This document shows, in pieces, positions 43,260 through 51,094 of a stretch of 64,000 nt of DNA. The DNA comes from Kofleriaceae bacterium (GTDB taxonomy: Bacteria; Myxococcota_A; Polyangia; Haliangiales; Haliangiaceae). The translations under genes and the position numbers were made by a program. Below the pieces are notes generated by a model. It did not search any database. It saw only the letters and a program-made list of their open reading frames with translations, and had not been told where the DNA came from. The stretch covers positions 132,724-196,723 of the forward strand of contig JACKDR010000015.1 of the NCBI GenBank assembly GCA_020633495.1. Reading direction: 5' to 3'. Numbering within the stretch: the stretch's first letter is position 1; the number at the start of each line of letters is the position of its first letter.

Positions 43260-44513
43260 CTACGGCGTCGGCGCCGCGGCGGTCCCCGATCCGTCGCCGT
43301 CTGTCGCCGTCGCCGTCGCTGTCGCCGGTCGTGGCGGCGGCCGGCGGGGCCGGCGCGGGGCGGGTCGCCGCCGGCACCGTCGCGGTCGGCCCGCCAGGGC
43401 CGCCGGCCTCGAGCTCGCGGTACATCAGCCAGCCGGCGGCGGTGCCGCCGAGCAGGATCATCACGACCAGCACCCAGAACAGCGTGCTCCAGGTGCTGCG
43501 GCGCTTGCGGGTCGTGGCCCCCGCCCCGGCGTCGCGGCGTCGTCGCGGTCGGGCGCGGCCGCGACCCGCGCCACCGTCGGGGCGTCGTCGTCGACGGCCG
43601 GCGCGCCCGCGGCCGGCGGCGACACCGCGCGCTGCGCCGCGCTGGCACGCAGCGCCAGCGGCTCGAGCTCCTCGGCGAAGGCCAGCGCGTCGGCCGGCCG
43701 CTCGGCGGGATCCTTGGCGAGCGCGCGCGCCACCACCGCCTCGAGCTCGGGCGAGAACGTGCGGTCGGGCGCCGCCTCGGCCAGCGTCGGCGGCGGGGTC
43801 TTGACGTGGTGGCGCAGGACGTCGCGCGAGTTGTCGCCGCGGAACGGCTTGCGCCCGGTCAGCATCTCGAACAGCAGCACGCCGCAGGCGTAGACGTCGG
43901 AGCGGACGTCGACCGGCTCGCCGCGCGCCTGCTCCGGCGACATGTAGCTCGGCGTCCCGATCGCGTACGCCGCCGCCGGCGAGGTGTTCTCGCCGCCGCC
44001 GCCGGTGAGCTTGGCGAGGCCGAAGTCGAACAGGTGGGCGTGATCGCCGGTGCCCTCGGCGTCGGCGAGGATCACGTTGTCGGGCTTGACGTCGCGATGG
44101 ACGATGCCCTGCTGGTGGGCGTGGCCGAGGCCGGCCAGGACCTGGCGCATGATCGTCAGCGCCCGCGCCACCGGCATCGGCCCCTTGCGCAGGACGTCGT
44201 AGAGGTTGTCGCCGCGCACGTACTCGAGCACCAGGTACGGCGTCGCGTCGACGACGCCGAAGTCGATCACCGGGATCAGGTGCGGGTGCTGCAGCTGGCT
44301 CATCGCCCGCGCCTCGCGCTCGAAGCGGACGACGAACTCGTCCTGCACCGCCATGTCGCCGCGCAGGAACTTGATCGCGACCGGCTTGTTCAGGCCGAGC
44401 CGCTCGCCGCGGTAGACGACGCCCATGCCGCCGACCCCCAGCGCCTCCAGGACCCGGTAGCGGCCCTGCAGCACCGTCCCGATGCGGGGATCGGCGTCGT
44501 CCATCCCGAGCAT
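43260..44513 (-). CDS. Ser/Thr protein kinase, frame broken twice in the C-terminal part
   Basis: The kinase domain is intact: GVGGMGVVYRG, VAIKFL, IVHRDVKPDN, LFDFGLAK, TPSYMSPEQ. After about residue 325 (near base 43522, a run of G/C) the frame ends in low-complexity residues, while the -1 frame continues with a TM helix, STLFWVLVVMILLGGTAAGWLMY. Near 43290 a second one-base break is needed to reach the natural-looking end DGDGSGTAAAPTP and TAG (43260-43262). Three clustered ATGs (44516, 44513, 44504) are possible starts; GGAAGG precedes them. Probably an intact gene with sequencing errors; otherwise a truncated kinase without its TM segment. Confidence 0.75.
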
Positions 44514-44651
44514 CATACCTTCCGCGGCGCTCCGGACCGCCGTCGGTGGCGCCCGCGTTCGGACCTTGCCACGGCCCGGATCCGTGGGAGTGTAAGGTGT
44601 TGTGCGAGGGTGAGGCGTCCTGACGTGGAACCACCAGCGGGGAGGTAGACC

Positions 44652-45092
44652 ATGGGTGAGGCGAGCCAGCGAGGCGACGTGTTCGCGGAGATCGAGCAGG
44701 CATTCGGCCTGGTGCCGGAGTGGCTCAAGCTGCTGCCCGAGGAGGCCCTGGCGGGCTCCTGGACGCTGCTGCGCGACTTCTACTTCGGCGAGACCAGCCT
44801 GCCGGGCAAGTACAAGGAGCTGATCGGGATCGCGGTGGCGGGCGCGACCCGGTGCCGGTACTGCCAGCTGTTCCACACCGAGGCGGCGCGGCTGCAGGGC
44901 GCCACCGACGCCGAGATCGCCGAGGCCGCGGAGATGGGCGGGGTCACGATGATGGCGAGCACCTTCATCAACGGCATGGCGCTCGACCTCGACGACTTCC
45001 GCGACGAGACCCGCAAGGTCATCGCGTACGTGCGCCGGCAGCGCGCGGCGCGGGCGGCCCGGCCCGAGGGAGGTGACCATGTTCGCCATTGA
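44652..45092 (+). CDS. AhpD-like carboxymuconolactone decarboxylase-family protein
   Basis: 146 aa. The CxxC motif with its His is CRYCQLFHTE (CxxCxxxH), preceded by YKELIGIAVAGATR, the AhpD-like helix. Unlike the gene at 19698, this one uses ordinary Cys at both positions. The family takes part in peroxide or disulphide reactions. A GGGGAGG site precedes ATG 44652. Its 3' end overlaps the small gene at 45079 by 14 bases. Confidence 0.9.
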   Translation: MGEASQRGDVFAEIEQAFGLVPEWLKLLPEEALAGSWTLLRDFYFGETSLPGKYKELIGIAVAGATRCRYCQLFHTEAARLQGATDAEIAEAAEMGGVTMMASTFINGMALDLDDFRDETRKVIAYVRRQRAARAARPEGGDHVRH

Positions 45093-45354
45093 GCCCCACG
45101 GCGTCGCGATCGCGCGCCTCGAGACCGCCGGGCTGATCCGCCCGGTGTCGGACGGGTTCCGGACCACGCGACGCTGGCAGGGCCTGGTCGCGCGGGTCGC
45201 CGCCGGCATGGTCCGCGACGCCGAGACCTGGGTCGATCCCCGGGTCCCGGTGGCGCAGGCGCTGGTCGAGGTCTACGGCGTCGATCCCAGCGACGACGAG
45301 CTGGTCGAGCTCATCGAGGTGATGGTGCCGATCCACCTCGCCGATCTGAGCTGA
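45079..45354 (+). CDS. small hypothetical protein coupled to AhpD-like gene
   Basis: 91 aa, ATG 45079 with GGGAGG upstream and a 14-base overlap with the AhpD-like gene. The sequence (IARLETAGLIRPVSDGFRTTRRWQGLVARVAAGM, ... VYGVDPSDDELVELIEVMVPIHLADLS) is soluble and partly winged-helix-like. No family is recognised. Coupled translation suggests that it works with the AhpD-like protein. Confidence 0.6.
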   Translation: MFAIEPHGVAIARLETAGLIRPVSDGFRTTRRWQGLVARVAAGMVRDAETWVDPRVPVAQALVEVYGVDPSDDELVELIEVMVPIHLADLS

Positions 45355-45409
45355 CCCGGCGGGCGCCGGCGCGCCGCGGTGGGCGCGTGCACGGCCCGCC
45401 GGCGCCAGG

Positions 45410-45415
45410 CATCAT
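45410..45415 (+). promoter_or_regulatory. -10-like box CATCAT, 6 bases before ATG 45422
   Basis: CATCAT, six bases, ATG of the Pth2-type gene; weaker match than others but same spacing. Confidence 0.35.
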
Positions 45416-45421
45416 CTCGGG

Positions 45422-45823
45422 ATGCCGACCCCCAAGCAGGTCATCGTGATGCGCAAGGACCTGGGCATGCGCAAGGGCAAGATGATCGCCCAGGGCGCGC
45501 ACGCGTCGCTCAAGGTGGTGCTCGATCGCGGCGCGATCCGGCGCGACGGCGACGGCGACGGCGCCACGCTGACCGTGGCGCTGACCCCGGCGATGACGGC
45601 GTGGCTGACCGAGCGCTTCACCAAGGTCTGCGTGTCGGTCGGCTCCGAGGAGGAGCTGGTCGCGATCTACCAGCGCGCCGTCGACGCCGGGGTGCCTGCG
45701 GCGATGATCGTCGACGCCGGCCACACCGAGTTCCACGGCGTGCCGACCCGGACCTGCTGCGCGATCGGCCCGGCCTGGGTCGAGGAGGTCGACGCGATCA
45801 CCGGCGCGCTGCCGCTCTTGTGA
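45422..45823 (+). CDS. peptidyl-tRNA hydrolase, Pth2 (archaeal/eukaryotic) type
   Basis: 133 aa, whole Pth2 domain: KQVIVMRKDLGMRKGKMIAQGAHASLKVV (the Lys, Gln, His catalytic and binding set), then VGSEEELVAIYQRAVDAGVPAAMIVDAGHTEF and GPTRTCCAIGPAWVEEVDAITGALPL with the conserved AIGP. It would free peptide from peptidyl-tRNA in the cytoplasm. Pth2 is mainly archaeal and eukaryotic but occurs in some bacteria besides Pth1, so transfer is possible. Base composition is like the neighbours. Confidence 0.92.
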   Translation: MPTPKQVIVMRKDLGMRKGKMIAQGAHASLKVVLDRGAIRRDGDGDGATLTVALTPAMTAWLTERFTKVCVSVGSEEELVAIYQRAVDAGVPAAMIVDAGHTEFHGVPTRTCCAIGPAWVEEVDAITGALPLL

Positions 45824-45836
45824 GCGGCGGCGCGGC

Positions 45837-46649
45837 TCAGGTGGGATCGACGAAGTCGGGCGCGGTCTTGCCGAACAGCGCGGCGATGCCTGCCTCGCAC
45901 TCGCCCGAGGCGATCAGGTGGGCGGCGGCGTCGACCTCGGCGGCGACGGCGTCGCGCCACGGCAGATCGGCGCCGCGCCGGATCACCGCGAGCGCGGCGC
46001 GGACCGCGCGCGGGCCGTTGCCGGCGATCTGCTCGCCGAGCGCGACCGCGGCGTCGACCGAGGCGCCGGGATCGCTGACCCGGTTGACCAGGCCGAGGCG
46101 CAGCGCCTCGGCGGCGTCGACCTTGCGCGCGGTGAGGATCAGGTCGGCGGCGCGCCCGGGGCCGACCAGCCGGGTCAGCGCGACGCCGCCGCCGAGGTCG
46201 GGCATCAGGCCGAGCCGAACCTCGGAGAAGCACAGGATCGCCGCGGGATCGGCGACCCGGAGGTCGCAGCGGGCGGCGAGCTCGGCGCCGCCGCCGTAGG
46301 CGAGCCCGCCGATCGCCGCGATCAGCGGCACCGGCAGGGCGAACAGCCGATCGAGGACGCCGTGCAGCTCGTCGAGCATGGCGCGCGCCGGCCCGACGTC
46401 GCGGGCGGCGACCGCGCCGACCAGGCGGGCGACCTGCGGGTTGTCGGGGTTGACGTCCATGCCGGCGCAGAACGCCGGCGGCGCGCCGGTGACCACGACC
46501 GCGCGGGGCAGCGCCGCGGCGAGCTCGTCGGCGACGCGGCCGAGCGCGTGCCAGAGGTGCTGGCCGAGCGCGTTCTTGCGCTCGGGGCGGTCGAGGGTGA
46601 CGACCGCGACCTTGCCGCGGCGCTCGAGGTGGACGGTACCGTCGGCCAT
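45837..46649 (-). CDS. enoyl-CoA hydratase/isomerase (crotonase) family protein
   Basis: 270 aa. Crotonase features: VAVVTLDRPERKNALG, the oxyanion-hole pair in PAFCAGMDV and LAYGGGAELAARCDLRVADPAAILCFSEVRLGLMPDLGG. The Glu in LPDLGG-type position and the active-site Asp/Glu are plausible but cannot be assigned to a defined reaction. It acts in fatty-acid or side-chain CoA metabolism. TACCCT stands six bases before the ATG on the minus strand. It is convergent with the Pth2 gene. Confidence 0.9.
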   Translation of the reverse strand: MADGTVHLERRGKVAVVTLDRPERKNALGQHLWHALGRVADELAAALPRAVVVTGAPPAFCAGMDVNPDNPQVARLVGAVAARDVGPARAMLDELHGVLDRLFALPVPLIAAIGGLAYGGGAELAARCDLRVADPAAILCFSEVRLGLMPDLGGGVALTRLVGPGRAADLILTARKVDAAEALRLGLVNRVSDPGASVDAAVALGEQIAGNGPRAVRAALAVIRRGADLPWRDAVAAEVDAAAHLIASGECEAGIAALFGKTAPDFVDPT

Positions 46650-46655
46650 GCGGCG

Positions 46656-46661
46656 AGGGTA
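46656..46661 (-). promoter_or_regulatory. -10-like box TACCCT, 6 bases before ATG 46649
   Basis: Minus-strand TACCCT, six bases, ATG of the enoyl-CoA hydratase gene; leaderless arrangement. Confidence 0.45.
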
Positions 46662-46758
46662 CCGCGGCGGCGGGTGCGACGCCCGGCGGTGACCCGGGCC
46701 GCCGGCGCCGGCGCTGGCGATCAGCGGGAGTCAGCGACGCCGGCTGTCGCGGCGGCCG

Positions 46759-47631
46759 GTGGCGGGGCACGATCGGGGCACCGTGGCAGCGCGCGGACAG
46801 TCGAGGTGGGACGGCGGTGGCGCCGGGCGCCGGCGCTGGACGTCGGTCGCCGGCTCGGTGCTGGTGCACGTGGCGATGGCCGCGGCGCTGGCGTGGTGCG
46901 GCGCGGCGCGGCGGCCGCGGCCGGCGCGGCCGGTGGTGGTCGAGGTCGCGCCGGCGCGCGCGCGACGACACCGCCGTCGCGGTGGAGGCGCCGACCGACG
47001 GTCGCCGCGGCGGTGGCGGCGGGGACGCGGCGGCGCACGCGCGCGCGCCGCCGCGGCGGCGAGTGGCCGCGGAGTCGATGGCGGCGCACGCGCGCGCCGC
47101 CGCGGCGCGGCCCGCCCGCCGGGCGACCGCGGCGGACCGTGGACCCGCGCCCGCGTCGTCGAGGCCGAGGTCCGCGACGCCGACGGTGACGCCGACGGTG
47201 ACGCCGCGGGCGTGGGCACCGGTGGCAGCGCGGGGCACGGTCGCGGCGCCGGGCGCGGTCACGGCGCCGGTGACGGCGGTGGCGACGGTGACGGCCGTGG
47301 CCTGGGCCGGGCCCTGCCGCCGGGCGCCGAGCCGCCGCCGCCGCCGCCGACACCGCCACCGCCGCCACCGCCGCCGCCCTCGCTCGCCCGACCGGCGCGG
47401 CTGATCTACCCGAGCCGGCAGCGCGCCGAGCGGGACGGTCAGGTCTACGTGGCGCGGCTGACCGTCGACCGCGACGGCTTCGTGGTCGGGGTCCGGCTCG
47501 TCGACGGCACCCGCAGCCGGCGCGCCGAGCAGGCCCAGGCCGCGGTGTGGCGGTTCCGCTACGACCCGGCTCGCGACGACGCCGGTCGCCCGATCCGCTC
47601 CGAGGTCGACCAGCGCTTCATGCTCGATTGA
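46759..47631 (+). CDS. TonB-like energy-transducer protein
   Basis: 290 aa. One N-terminal TM helix (VAGSVLVHVAMAAALAWCG), then a long Arg/Gly/Ala- and Pro-rich spacer, and a C-terminal TonB-type domain: RARLIYPSRQRAERDGQVYVARLTVDRDGFVVGVRLVDGTRSRRAEQAQAAVWRFRYDPA. Such proteins couple inner-membrane motors to outer-membrane partners. GTG 46759 gives the longest form; GTG 46783 is an alternative. A second frame through the spacer (about 46960-47140) reads as more acidic-balanced residues, so two compensating frame breaks are possible. No ExbB/ExbD genes are in the window. Confidence 0.7.
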   Translation: MAGHDRGTVAARGQSRWDGGGAGRRRWTSVAGSVLVHVAMAAALAWCGAARRPRPARPVVVEVAPARARRHRRRGGGADRRSPRRWRRGRGGARARAAAAASGRGVDGGARARRRGAARPPGDRGGPWTRARVVEAEVRDADGDADGDAAGVGTGGSAGHGRGAGRGHGAGDGGGDGDGRGLGRALPPGAEPPPPPPTPPPPPPPPPSLARPARLIYPSRQRAERDGQVYVARLTVDRDGFVVGVRLVDGTRSRRAEQAQAAVWRFRYDPARDDAGRPIRSEVDQRFMLD

Positions 47632-47708
47632 CCGCGGTGCGGTCGCCCGGCCGCGGCGAATGCGGGCGTGCTGGATGACGGCGGCCGCGGCCTGCGTTAT
47701 CAACCGGC

Positions 47709-48359
47709 ATGATCCGTTTCTCTGCGCTCCTGGGCACCCTCCTGGCCGTCGCCGCCTGCGGTGGATCGGCCGCCCCCTCCGGCTCGGCCTCGACCGGGCC
47801 GAGCAACCAGACCGTGCAGCCCGGCGCCGAGCCGTCGGTGCGCACCGTCGACTTCCAGAACTTCACGTACGACCTCGGCTCCGACGGCACGTACACCGTC
47901 GCCAACGGCATGTTCGAGTTCTCCTACGACGCCGACGGCAACGTGATCCCGGCCGGCGCGGCGCAGCCGGATCCGGACGGCTACGTCGAGCAGGGCTGGT
48001 TCCAGGTCGCCGCGCCGGTGTACGGCGACGTCACCGGCGACGGCGTCGAGGAGGCGCTGATCCAGAGCGAGCTCAACTCCGGCGGCACCGGCCGGTTCTC
48101 GGCGATCGCGGTCTACGGGATGCGCGACGGCGCGCCGGTCGTGATCGGGGGCATCCCCGGCGGCGACCGCGGCGACGGCGGCATCTACGACGTCAACGTC
48201 GAGGGTGGCCTCGCGATCGTCAAGCGCCTGCACTCGCTGGACGAGGACGGCGCGTGCTGCCCGTCCAAGGTCCAGGTCGAGCACTGGCGGTGGGACGGCT
48301 CACGCTTCGTCGAGGACGAGTCCGCCCGCACGATGATCGACAACGACGGACCGTACTGA
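47709..48359 (+). CDS. lipoprotein of unknown function
   Basis: 216 aa. The lipobox VAAC (from LLAVAACG) gives the lipidated Cys near residue 17. After a Ser/Pro/Gly linker, the globular region starts with VDFQNFTYDLGSDGTYTVANGMFEF and has YGDVTGDGVEEALIQSEL, a Ca-binding DxDGxE-type loop. A CC pair (GACCPSK) lies near the end. Exported and anchored. TTATCA lies six bases before the ATG. No family is recognised. Confidence 0.75.
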   Translation: MIRFSALLGTLLAVAACGGSAAPSGSASTGPSNQTVQPGAEPSVRTVDFQNFTYDLGSDGTYTVANGMFEFSYDADGNVIPAGAAQPDPDGYVEQGWFQVAAPVYGDVTGDGVEEALIQSELNSGGTGRFSAIAVYGMRDGAPVVIGGIPGGDRGDGGIYDVNVEGGLAIVKRLHSLDEDGACCPSKVQVEHWRWDGSRFVEDESARTMIDNDGPY

Positions 48360-48387
48360 TCGCACATTCCGCGGCCGCGCCGGCTGC

Positions 48388-48393
48388 TACGCT
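48388..48393 (+). promoter_or_regulatory. -10-like box TACGCT, 6 bases before ATG 48400
   Basis: TACGCT, six bases, ATG of the PHM-like gene; leaderless arrangement. Confidence 0.5.
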
Positions 48394-48399
48394 GGTGCG

Positions 48400-49359
48400 A
48401 TGCACGCGCCCCCGAGCCGCGGCGGCCTCGCCGCCGTCGTCGTTGCCCTCGCCGTCGTCGTCACCGGATCCGGCCTCGTCGCGTGCGGCGGTGGCGAGGC
48501 CACGCCCGACGGCGCGGTCGGCCCCGACGCGACCCCGCCCGACGCCGCCGATCCCACGGTGATCGAGACCCGGACGGTCGCGATCGGCCCGATCACCGCC
48601 GCGCCCGGCGCCGAGGACACGGTCTGCGTCGTCGTCGATCTCGGCAACGACGCGCCGCGGATGATCCGCTCGATCCGCACCCACCTCAGCAGCGGCACCC
48701 ACCACGTCATCGTGACCCGCGTCGAGGGCGCGCTGTCGCCGGAGCCGACCTCGTGCGGCGCGTTCGCGGGCGGCGGCATCGGCGCCGACAACGACGTCCT
48801 GTTCATCGCCGAGCAGTCCGAGGCCGCGCTCGCGTACCCGGCCGGCGCCGGGCTGCCGATCGGCGCCCACCAGCCGATCCACCTCGAGATGCACTACATC
48901 AACACCCAGCCCAGCACGACCCAGGACATCGACGCCGCGGTCGAGATCGACCTCGCCGCCGACGACGGCGTGTCGCTGCGCCCGGTCGAGCTGCTGTTCA
49001 CCGGCGACCTGTCGCTGTTCCTGCCCGCGGGCCAGCAGGTCACGGTGACCAGCACGTTCGAGCTGCCCACCGGGATCGATCTGTTCGCGACCACCGCGCA
49101 CACCCACCAGTGGGGCCGCCACGCCAGCGTCGAGCTGCTCGCCGGCGCCGACGATCCGGCGCCGCGGCTGCTGCACAGCTCCGAGGACTGGGCCGAGCGG
49201 CCGCTGTCGCTCTTCGATCCCATCCACATCGAGGCCGGCGACCTGGTGCGCCTGACCTGCGCCTACGACAACCAGTCCGGCGCCGACGTCGGCTTCGGCC
49301 TGTCGGCCAACGACGAGATGTGCTTCCTGTGGGCGCACTACGTCGCCGCGGCGCCATGA
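48400..49359 (+). CDS. PHM-like (copper type II ascorbate-dependent monooxygenase fold) lipoprotein
   Basis: 319 aa. The lipobox GLVAC gives Cys29. The copper-ligand pattern of the PHM/DBM fold appears in order: His95 and the HH pair 101-102 (SSGTHHVIV), HLEMHY (His161, His165), AHTHQWG (His234, His236) and Met307 in DEMCF. This is the arrangement of the two mononuclear copper sites of peptidylglycine monooxygenase. Monooxygenases with all ligands hydroxylate an unactivated C-H using O2; the natural substrate here is unknown. It is anchored in the envelope. A dienelactone-hydrolase-like gene is convergent downstream. Confidence 0.78.
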   Translation: MHAPPSRGGLAAVVVALAVVVTGSGLVACGGGEATPDGAVGPDATPPDAADPTVIETRTVAIGPITAAPGAEDTVCVVVDLGNDAPRMIRSIRTHLSSGTHHVIVTRVEGALSPEPTSCGAFAGGGIGADNDVLFIAEQSEAALAYPAGAGLPIGAHQPIHLEMHYINTQPSTTQDIDAAVEIDLAADDGVSLRPVELLFTGDLSLFLPAGQQVTVTSTFELPTGIDLFATTAHTHQWGRHASVELLAGADDPAPRLLHSSEDWAERPLSLFDPIHIEAGDLVRLTCAYDNQSGADVGFGLSANDEMCFLWAHYVAAAP

Positions 49360-49399
49360 CCTGACGCGCGCGGCCTCGCGCGGCGCCGCGCGGCGCCGC

Positions 49400-50197
49400 T
49401 CAGGCCGCGACGCCGAGGCGATCGCGGAAGAACCCGAGCACCTGCTCGAAGGCGTCGCGCGTGGGGTGGCCGGGCTGATCGACGCGGTCGGCGACCAGCA
49501 CCGAGTGCGCGAGCCGACGGATGCCCCACGGGTTGCCCGGGCTCGAGTCGATCTCGATCGCGATGAAGCGATCGCCGAGCTCGTCGCGCAGCCGCGCGAA
49601 CCGCTCGGCGGGGACCAGGCGGTCGCCGGTGAAGCGCAGGCCCATGACGCAGGCGCCGTCGCGGGTGCGCTCGCGGACGCGCGCCAGCGTGGCGTCGTCG
49701 ACGCCGAGGTCGCGCCGCTGCGCCGCGGTGATCGCGAACGGCAGCGACGGCTGGCTCAAGACCGGCGCCACGACCACGTCGTCGACCATCATCGCCAGCG
49801 CGAAGCCGCCGGTGAGGCACATGCCGACCGCGCCGACGCCGGGGCCGCCGCACTCGTCGTGGGCCAGCCGGGCCAGCGCGCGCAGCCAGTCGGTGATGGC
49901 GCTGTTCTGGCGGGTCGCCCACACCGTGAACTCGCGCGACACGCAGGCCCGCGCCAGGGTGTCGACCGCGTAGCCGCCGCTGAGCGGCTTGCCGGGCTCG
50001 CCGATCAGCGACGGCATGTAGACCCGCAGGCCCTCGGCGGCGACCAGGCGGCCCAACTCGGCGACCTCGGGGTACAGGCCGGGCGCCTCGTGCATGACGA
50101 TCACGGCGGGGCCGTGGCCGGTGCAGTAGACGGTGCGGGTCTCGCCGAGCAGGGTCAGCTCGCGGCGCTCGAGGTCGGGGTACGCGGAGGCGGTCAC
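49400..50197 (-). CDS. dienelactone hydrolase-family protein
   Basis: 265 aa, alpha/beta-hydrolase. GPAVIVMHEAPGLYPEV is the early family block with the supporting Glu, and VGMCLTGG carries the nucleophile Cys in GxCxGG form, as in dienelactone hydrolases. The later Asp/His pair of the triad is not certain by eye. No signal peptide, so cytoplasmic. GTG 50197 was chosen because TACGAT is six bases upstream. The substrate could be a cyclic lactone or ester of aromatic breakdown, but no such pathway is in the window. Confidence 0.87.
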   Translation of the reverse strand: MTASAYPDLERRELTLLGETRTVYCTGHGPAVIVMHEAPGLYPEVAELGRLVAAEGLRVYMPSLIGEPGKPLSGGYAVDTLARACVSREFTVWATRQNSAITDWLRALARLAHDECGGPGVGAVGMCLTGGFALAMMVDDVVVAPVLSQPSLPFAITAAQRRDLGVDDATLARVRERTRDGACVMGLRFTGDRLVPAERFARLRDELGDRFIAIEIDSSPGNPWGIRRLAHSVLVADRVDQPGHPTRDAFEQVLGFFRDRLGVAA

Positions 50198-50203
50198 GGC
50201 CGC

Positions 50204-50209
50204 ATCGTA
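50204..50209 (-). promoter_or_regulatory. -10-like box TACGAT, 6 bases before GTG 50197
   Basis: Minus-strand TACGAT, six bases, GTG start of the hydrolase gene; the position decides the GTG start. Confidence 0.5.
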
Positions 50210-50311
50210 CGTGATGACGGGGACGTGGACGCCAGGGCGTGGGGCCGCGGAATGGGCGTCAACCGGCGCGCCGGCTCGTGGCTCCTGGTCTGGCAACCGG
50301 GAGGCAGGAGC

Positions 50312-50938
50312 ATGATGCGAGCGAGGATGCTGGTCGTGGCGCTGGTCACGGCGCTGGTGGCGGTGACGAGCACGCCCGCGTGGGCGTGCCACGACGATGA
50401 CGACGACGACGACGGCGTCGCGATGGCCGGTCCGGATGGCGACGACGGCCGGTGGGACGCCGACGAGGCGGACGAGGCGGACGAGGCGGACGAGGCGGAC
50501 GAGGCGGACGAGGCCGACGAAGCGGACGCGGCCGACGAAGCGGACGACGCCGACGAAGCGGACGAGGTGTGGGACGTCGCTGACGACGACGTCGGCACCG
50601 ACGCCTGGGACGCCTGGGCCGATCAGCTCGACGCCCAGATGTCCCAGCTCGAGGCCCAGCTCGAGGCCCAGCTCGAGGGCATCGACGCGCAGGTCGAGGC
50701 CCAGCTCGAGGGCATCGACGCGCAGCTCGAGGCCCGGGCCGCGGCGTGGGAGCGGCGATCGCACGCCGCCCCCGGCGCGCCCGCCGGCGAAGATCAAGTC
50801 GACGGCGCCGCCGGCGTCGGCGATGATGAGGACGGTGACGACGCCGACGACACCCGCGACGCCGACGATCTCGACCTCGATCTCGACCTCGACTTCGACC
50901 TCGATCTCGATCTCGACCTCGGCGACGACGGCCGCTGA
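50312..50938 (+). CDS. secreted, extremely acidic repeat protein
   Basis: 208 aa with a signal peptide (MLVVALVTALVAVTSTPAWA) and a mature part of near-constant Asp/Glu. It begins with a DDDDDDD run, then DEADEADEADEA repeats (9-base tandem units, about 50460-50550), then a coiled-coil-like block of about 11-residue units, QLEAQLEAQLEGIDAQVEAQ, and ends with alternating Asp-Leu, DLDLDLDLDFDLDLDLDL. The strongly anionic surface could bind Ca2+ or other cations, or cover the envelope. GGAGGCAGGAG lies just before ATG 50312. No homologous family is recognised. Confidence 0.78.
   Translation: MMRARMLVVALVTALVAVTSTPAWACHDDDDDDDGVAMAGPDGDDGRWDADEADEADEADEADEADEADEADAADEADDADEADEVWDVADDDVGTDAWDAWADQLDAQMSQLEAQLEAQLEGIDAQVEAQLEGIDAQLEARAAAWERRSHAAPGAPAGEDQVDGAAGVGDDEDGDDADDTRDADDLDLDLDLDFDLDLDLDLGDDGR
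50459..50550 (+). repeat. tandem 9-base repeats coding DEA
   Basis: GACGAGGCG-type units repeated about ten times within the acidic protein gene. They are coding repeats, not CRISPR. Confidence 0.8.
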
Positions 50939-50965
50939 TCGCGCCGCCGCGACGGCCGCGCCGGC

Positions 50966-51009
50966 ACGGTGCGGACTTCGCATCTCCGCACGTGCGGTTG
51001 CCGCACCGT
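50966..51009 (+). terminator. nested inverted repeats after the acidic-protein gene
   Basis: ACGGTGCGG (50966-50974) pairs with CCGCACCGT (51001-51009); inside is a 12-bp palindrome CCGCACGTGCGG (50986-50997). The structure lies 28 bases after the stop and 86 before the MauG-like gene, so termination or an operator is plausible. No T-tract. Confidence 0.45.
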
Positions 51010-51094
51010 CCCGCCGCCACGACGCTCGCGGCCTGGAATCTCGCCCACTTCGCGCCACGCGGCGCCGGCATCCGGCTTGCTGAACCGGACGCCC

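Noticed and set aside
44652..45354. Toxin-antitoxin pair
   Set aside because: The first gene is a clear AhpD-like enzyme, and the second has no toxin or antitoxin motif.
50459..50550. CRISPR-like regular repeats
   Set aside because: Nine-base units in frame coding DEA inside an acidic protein; no spacers.
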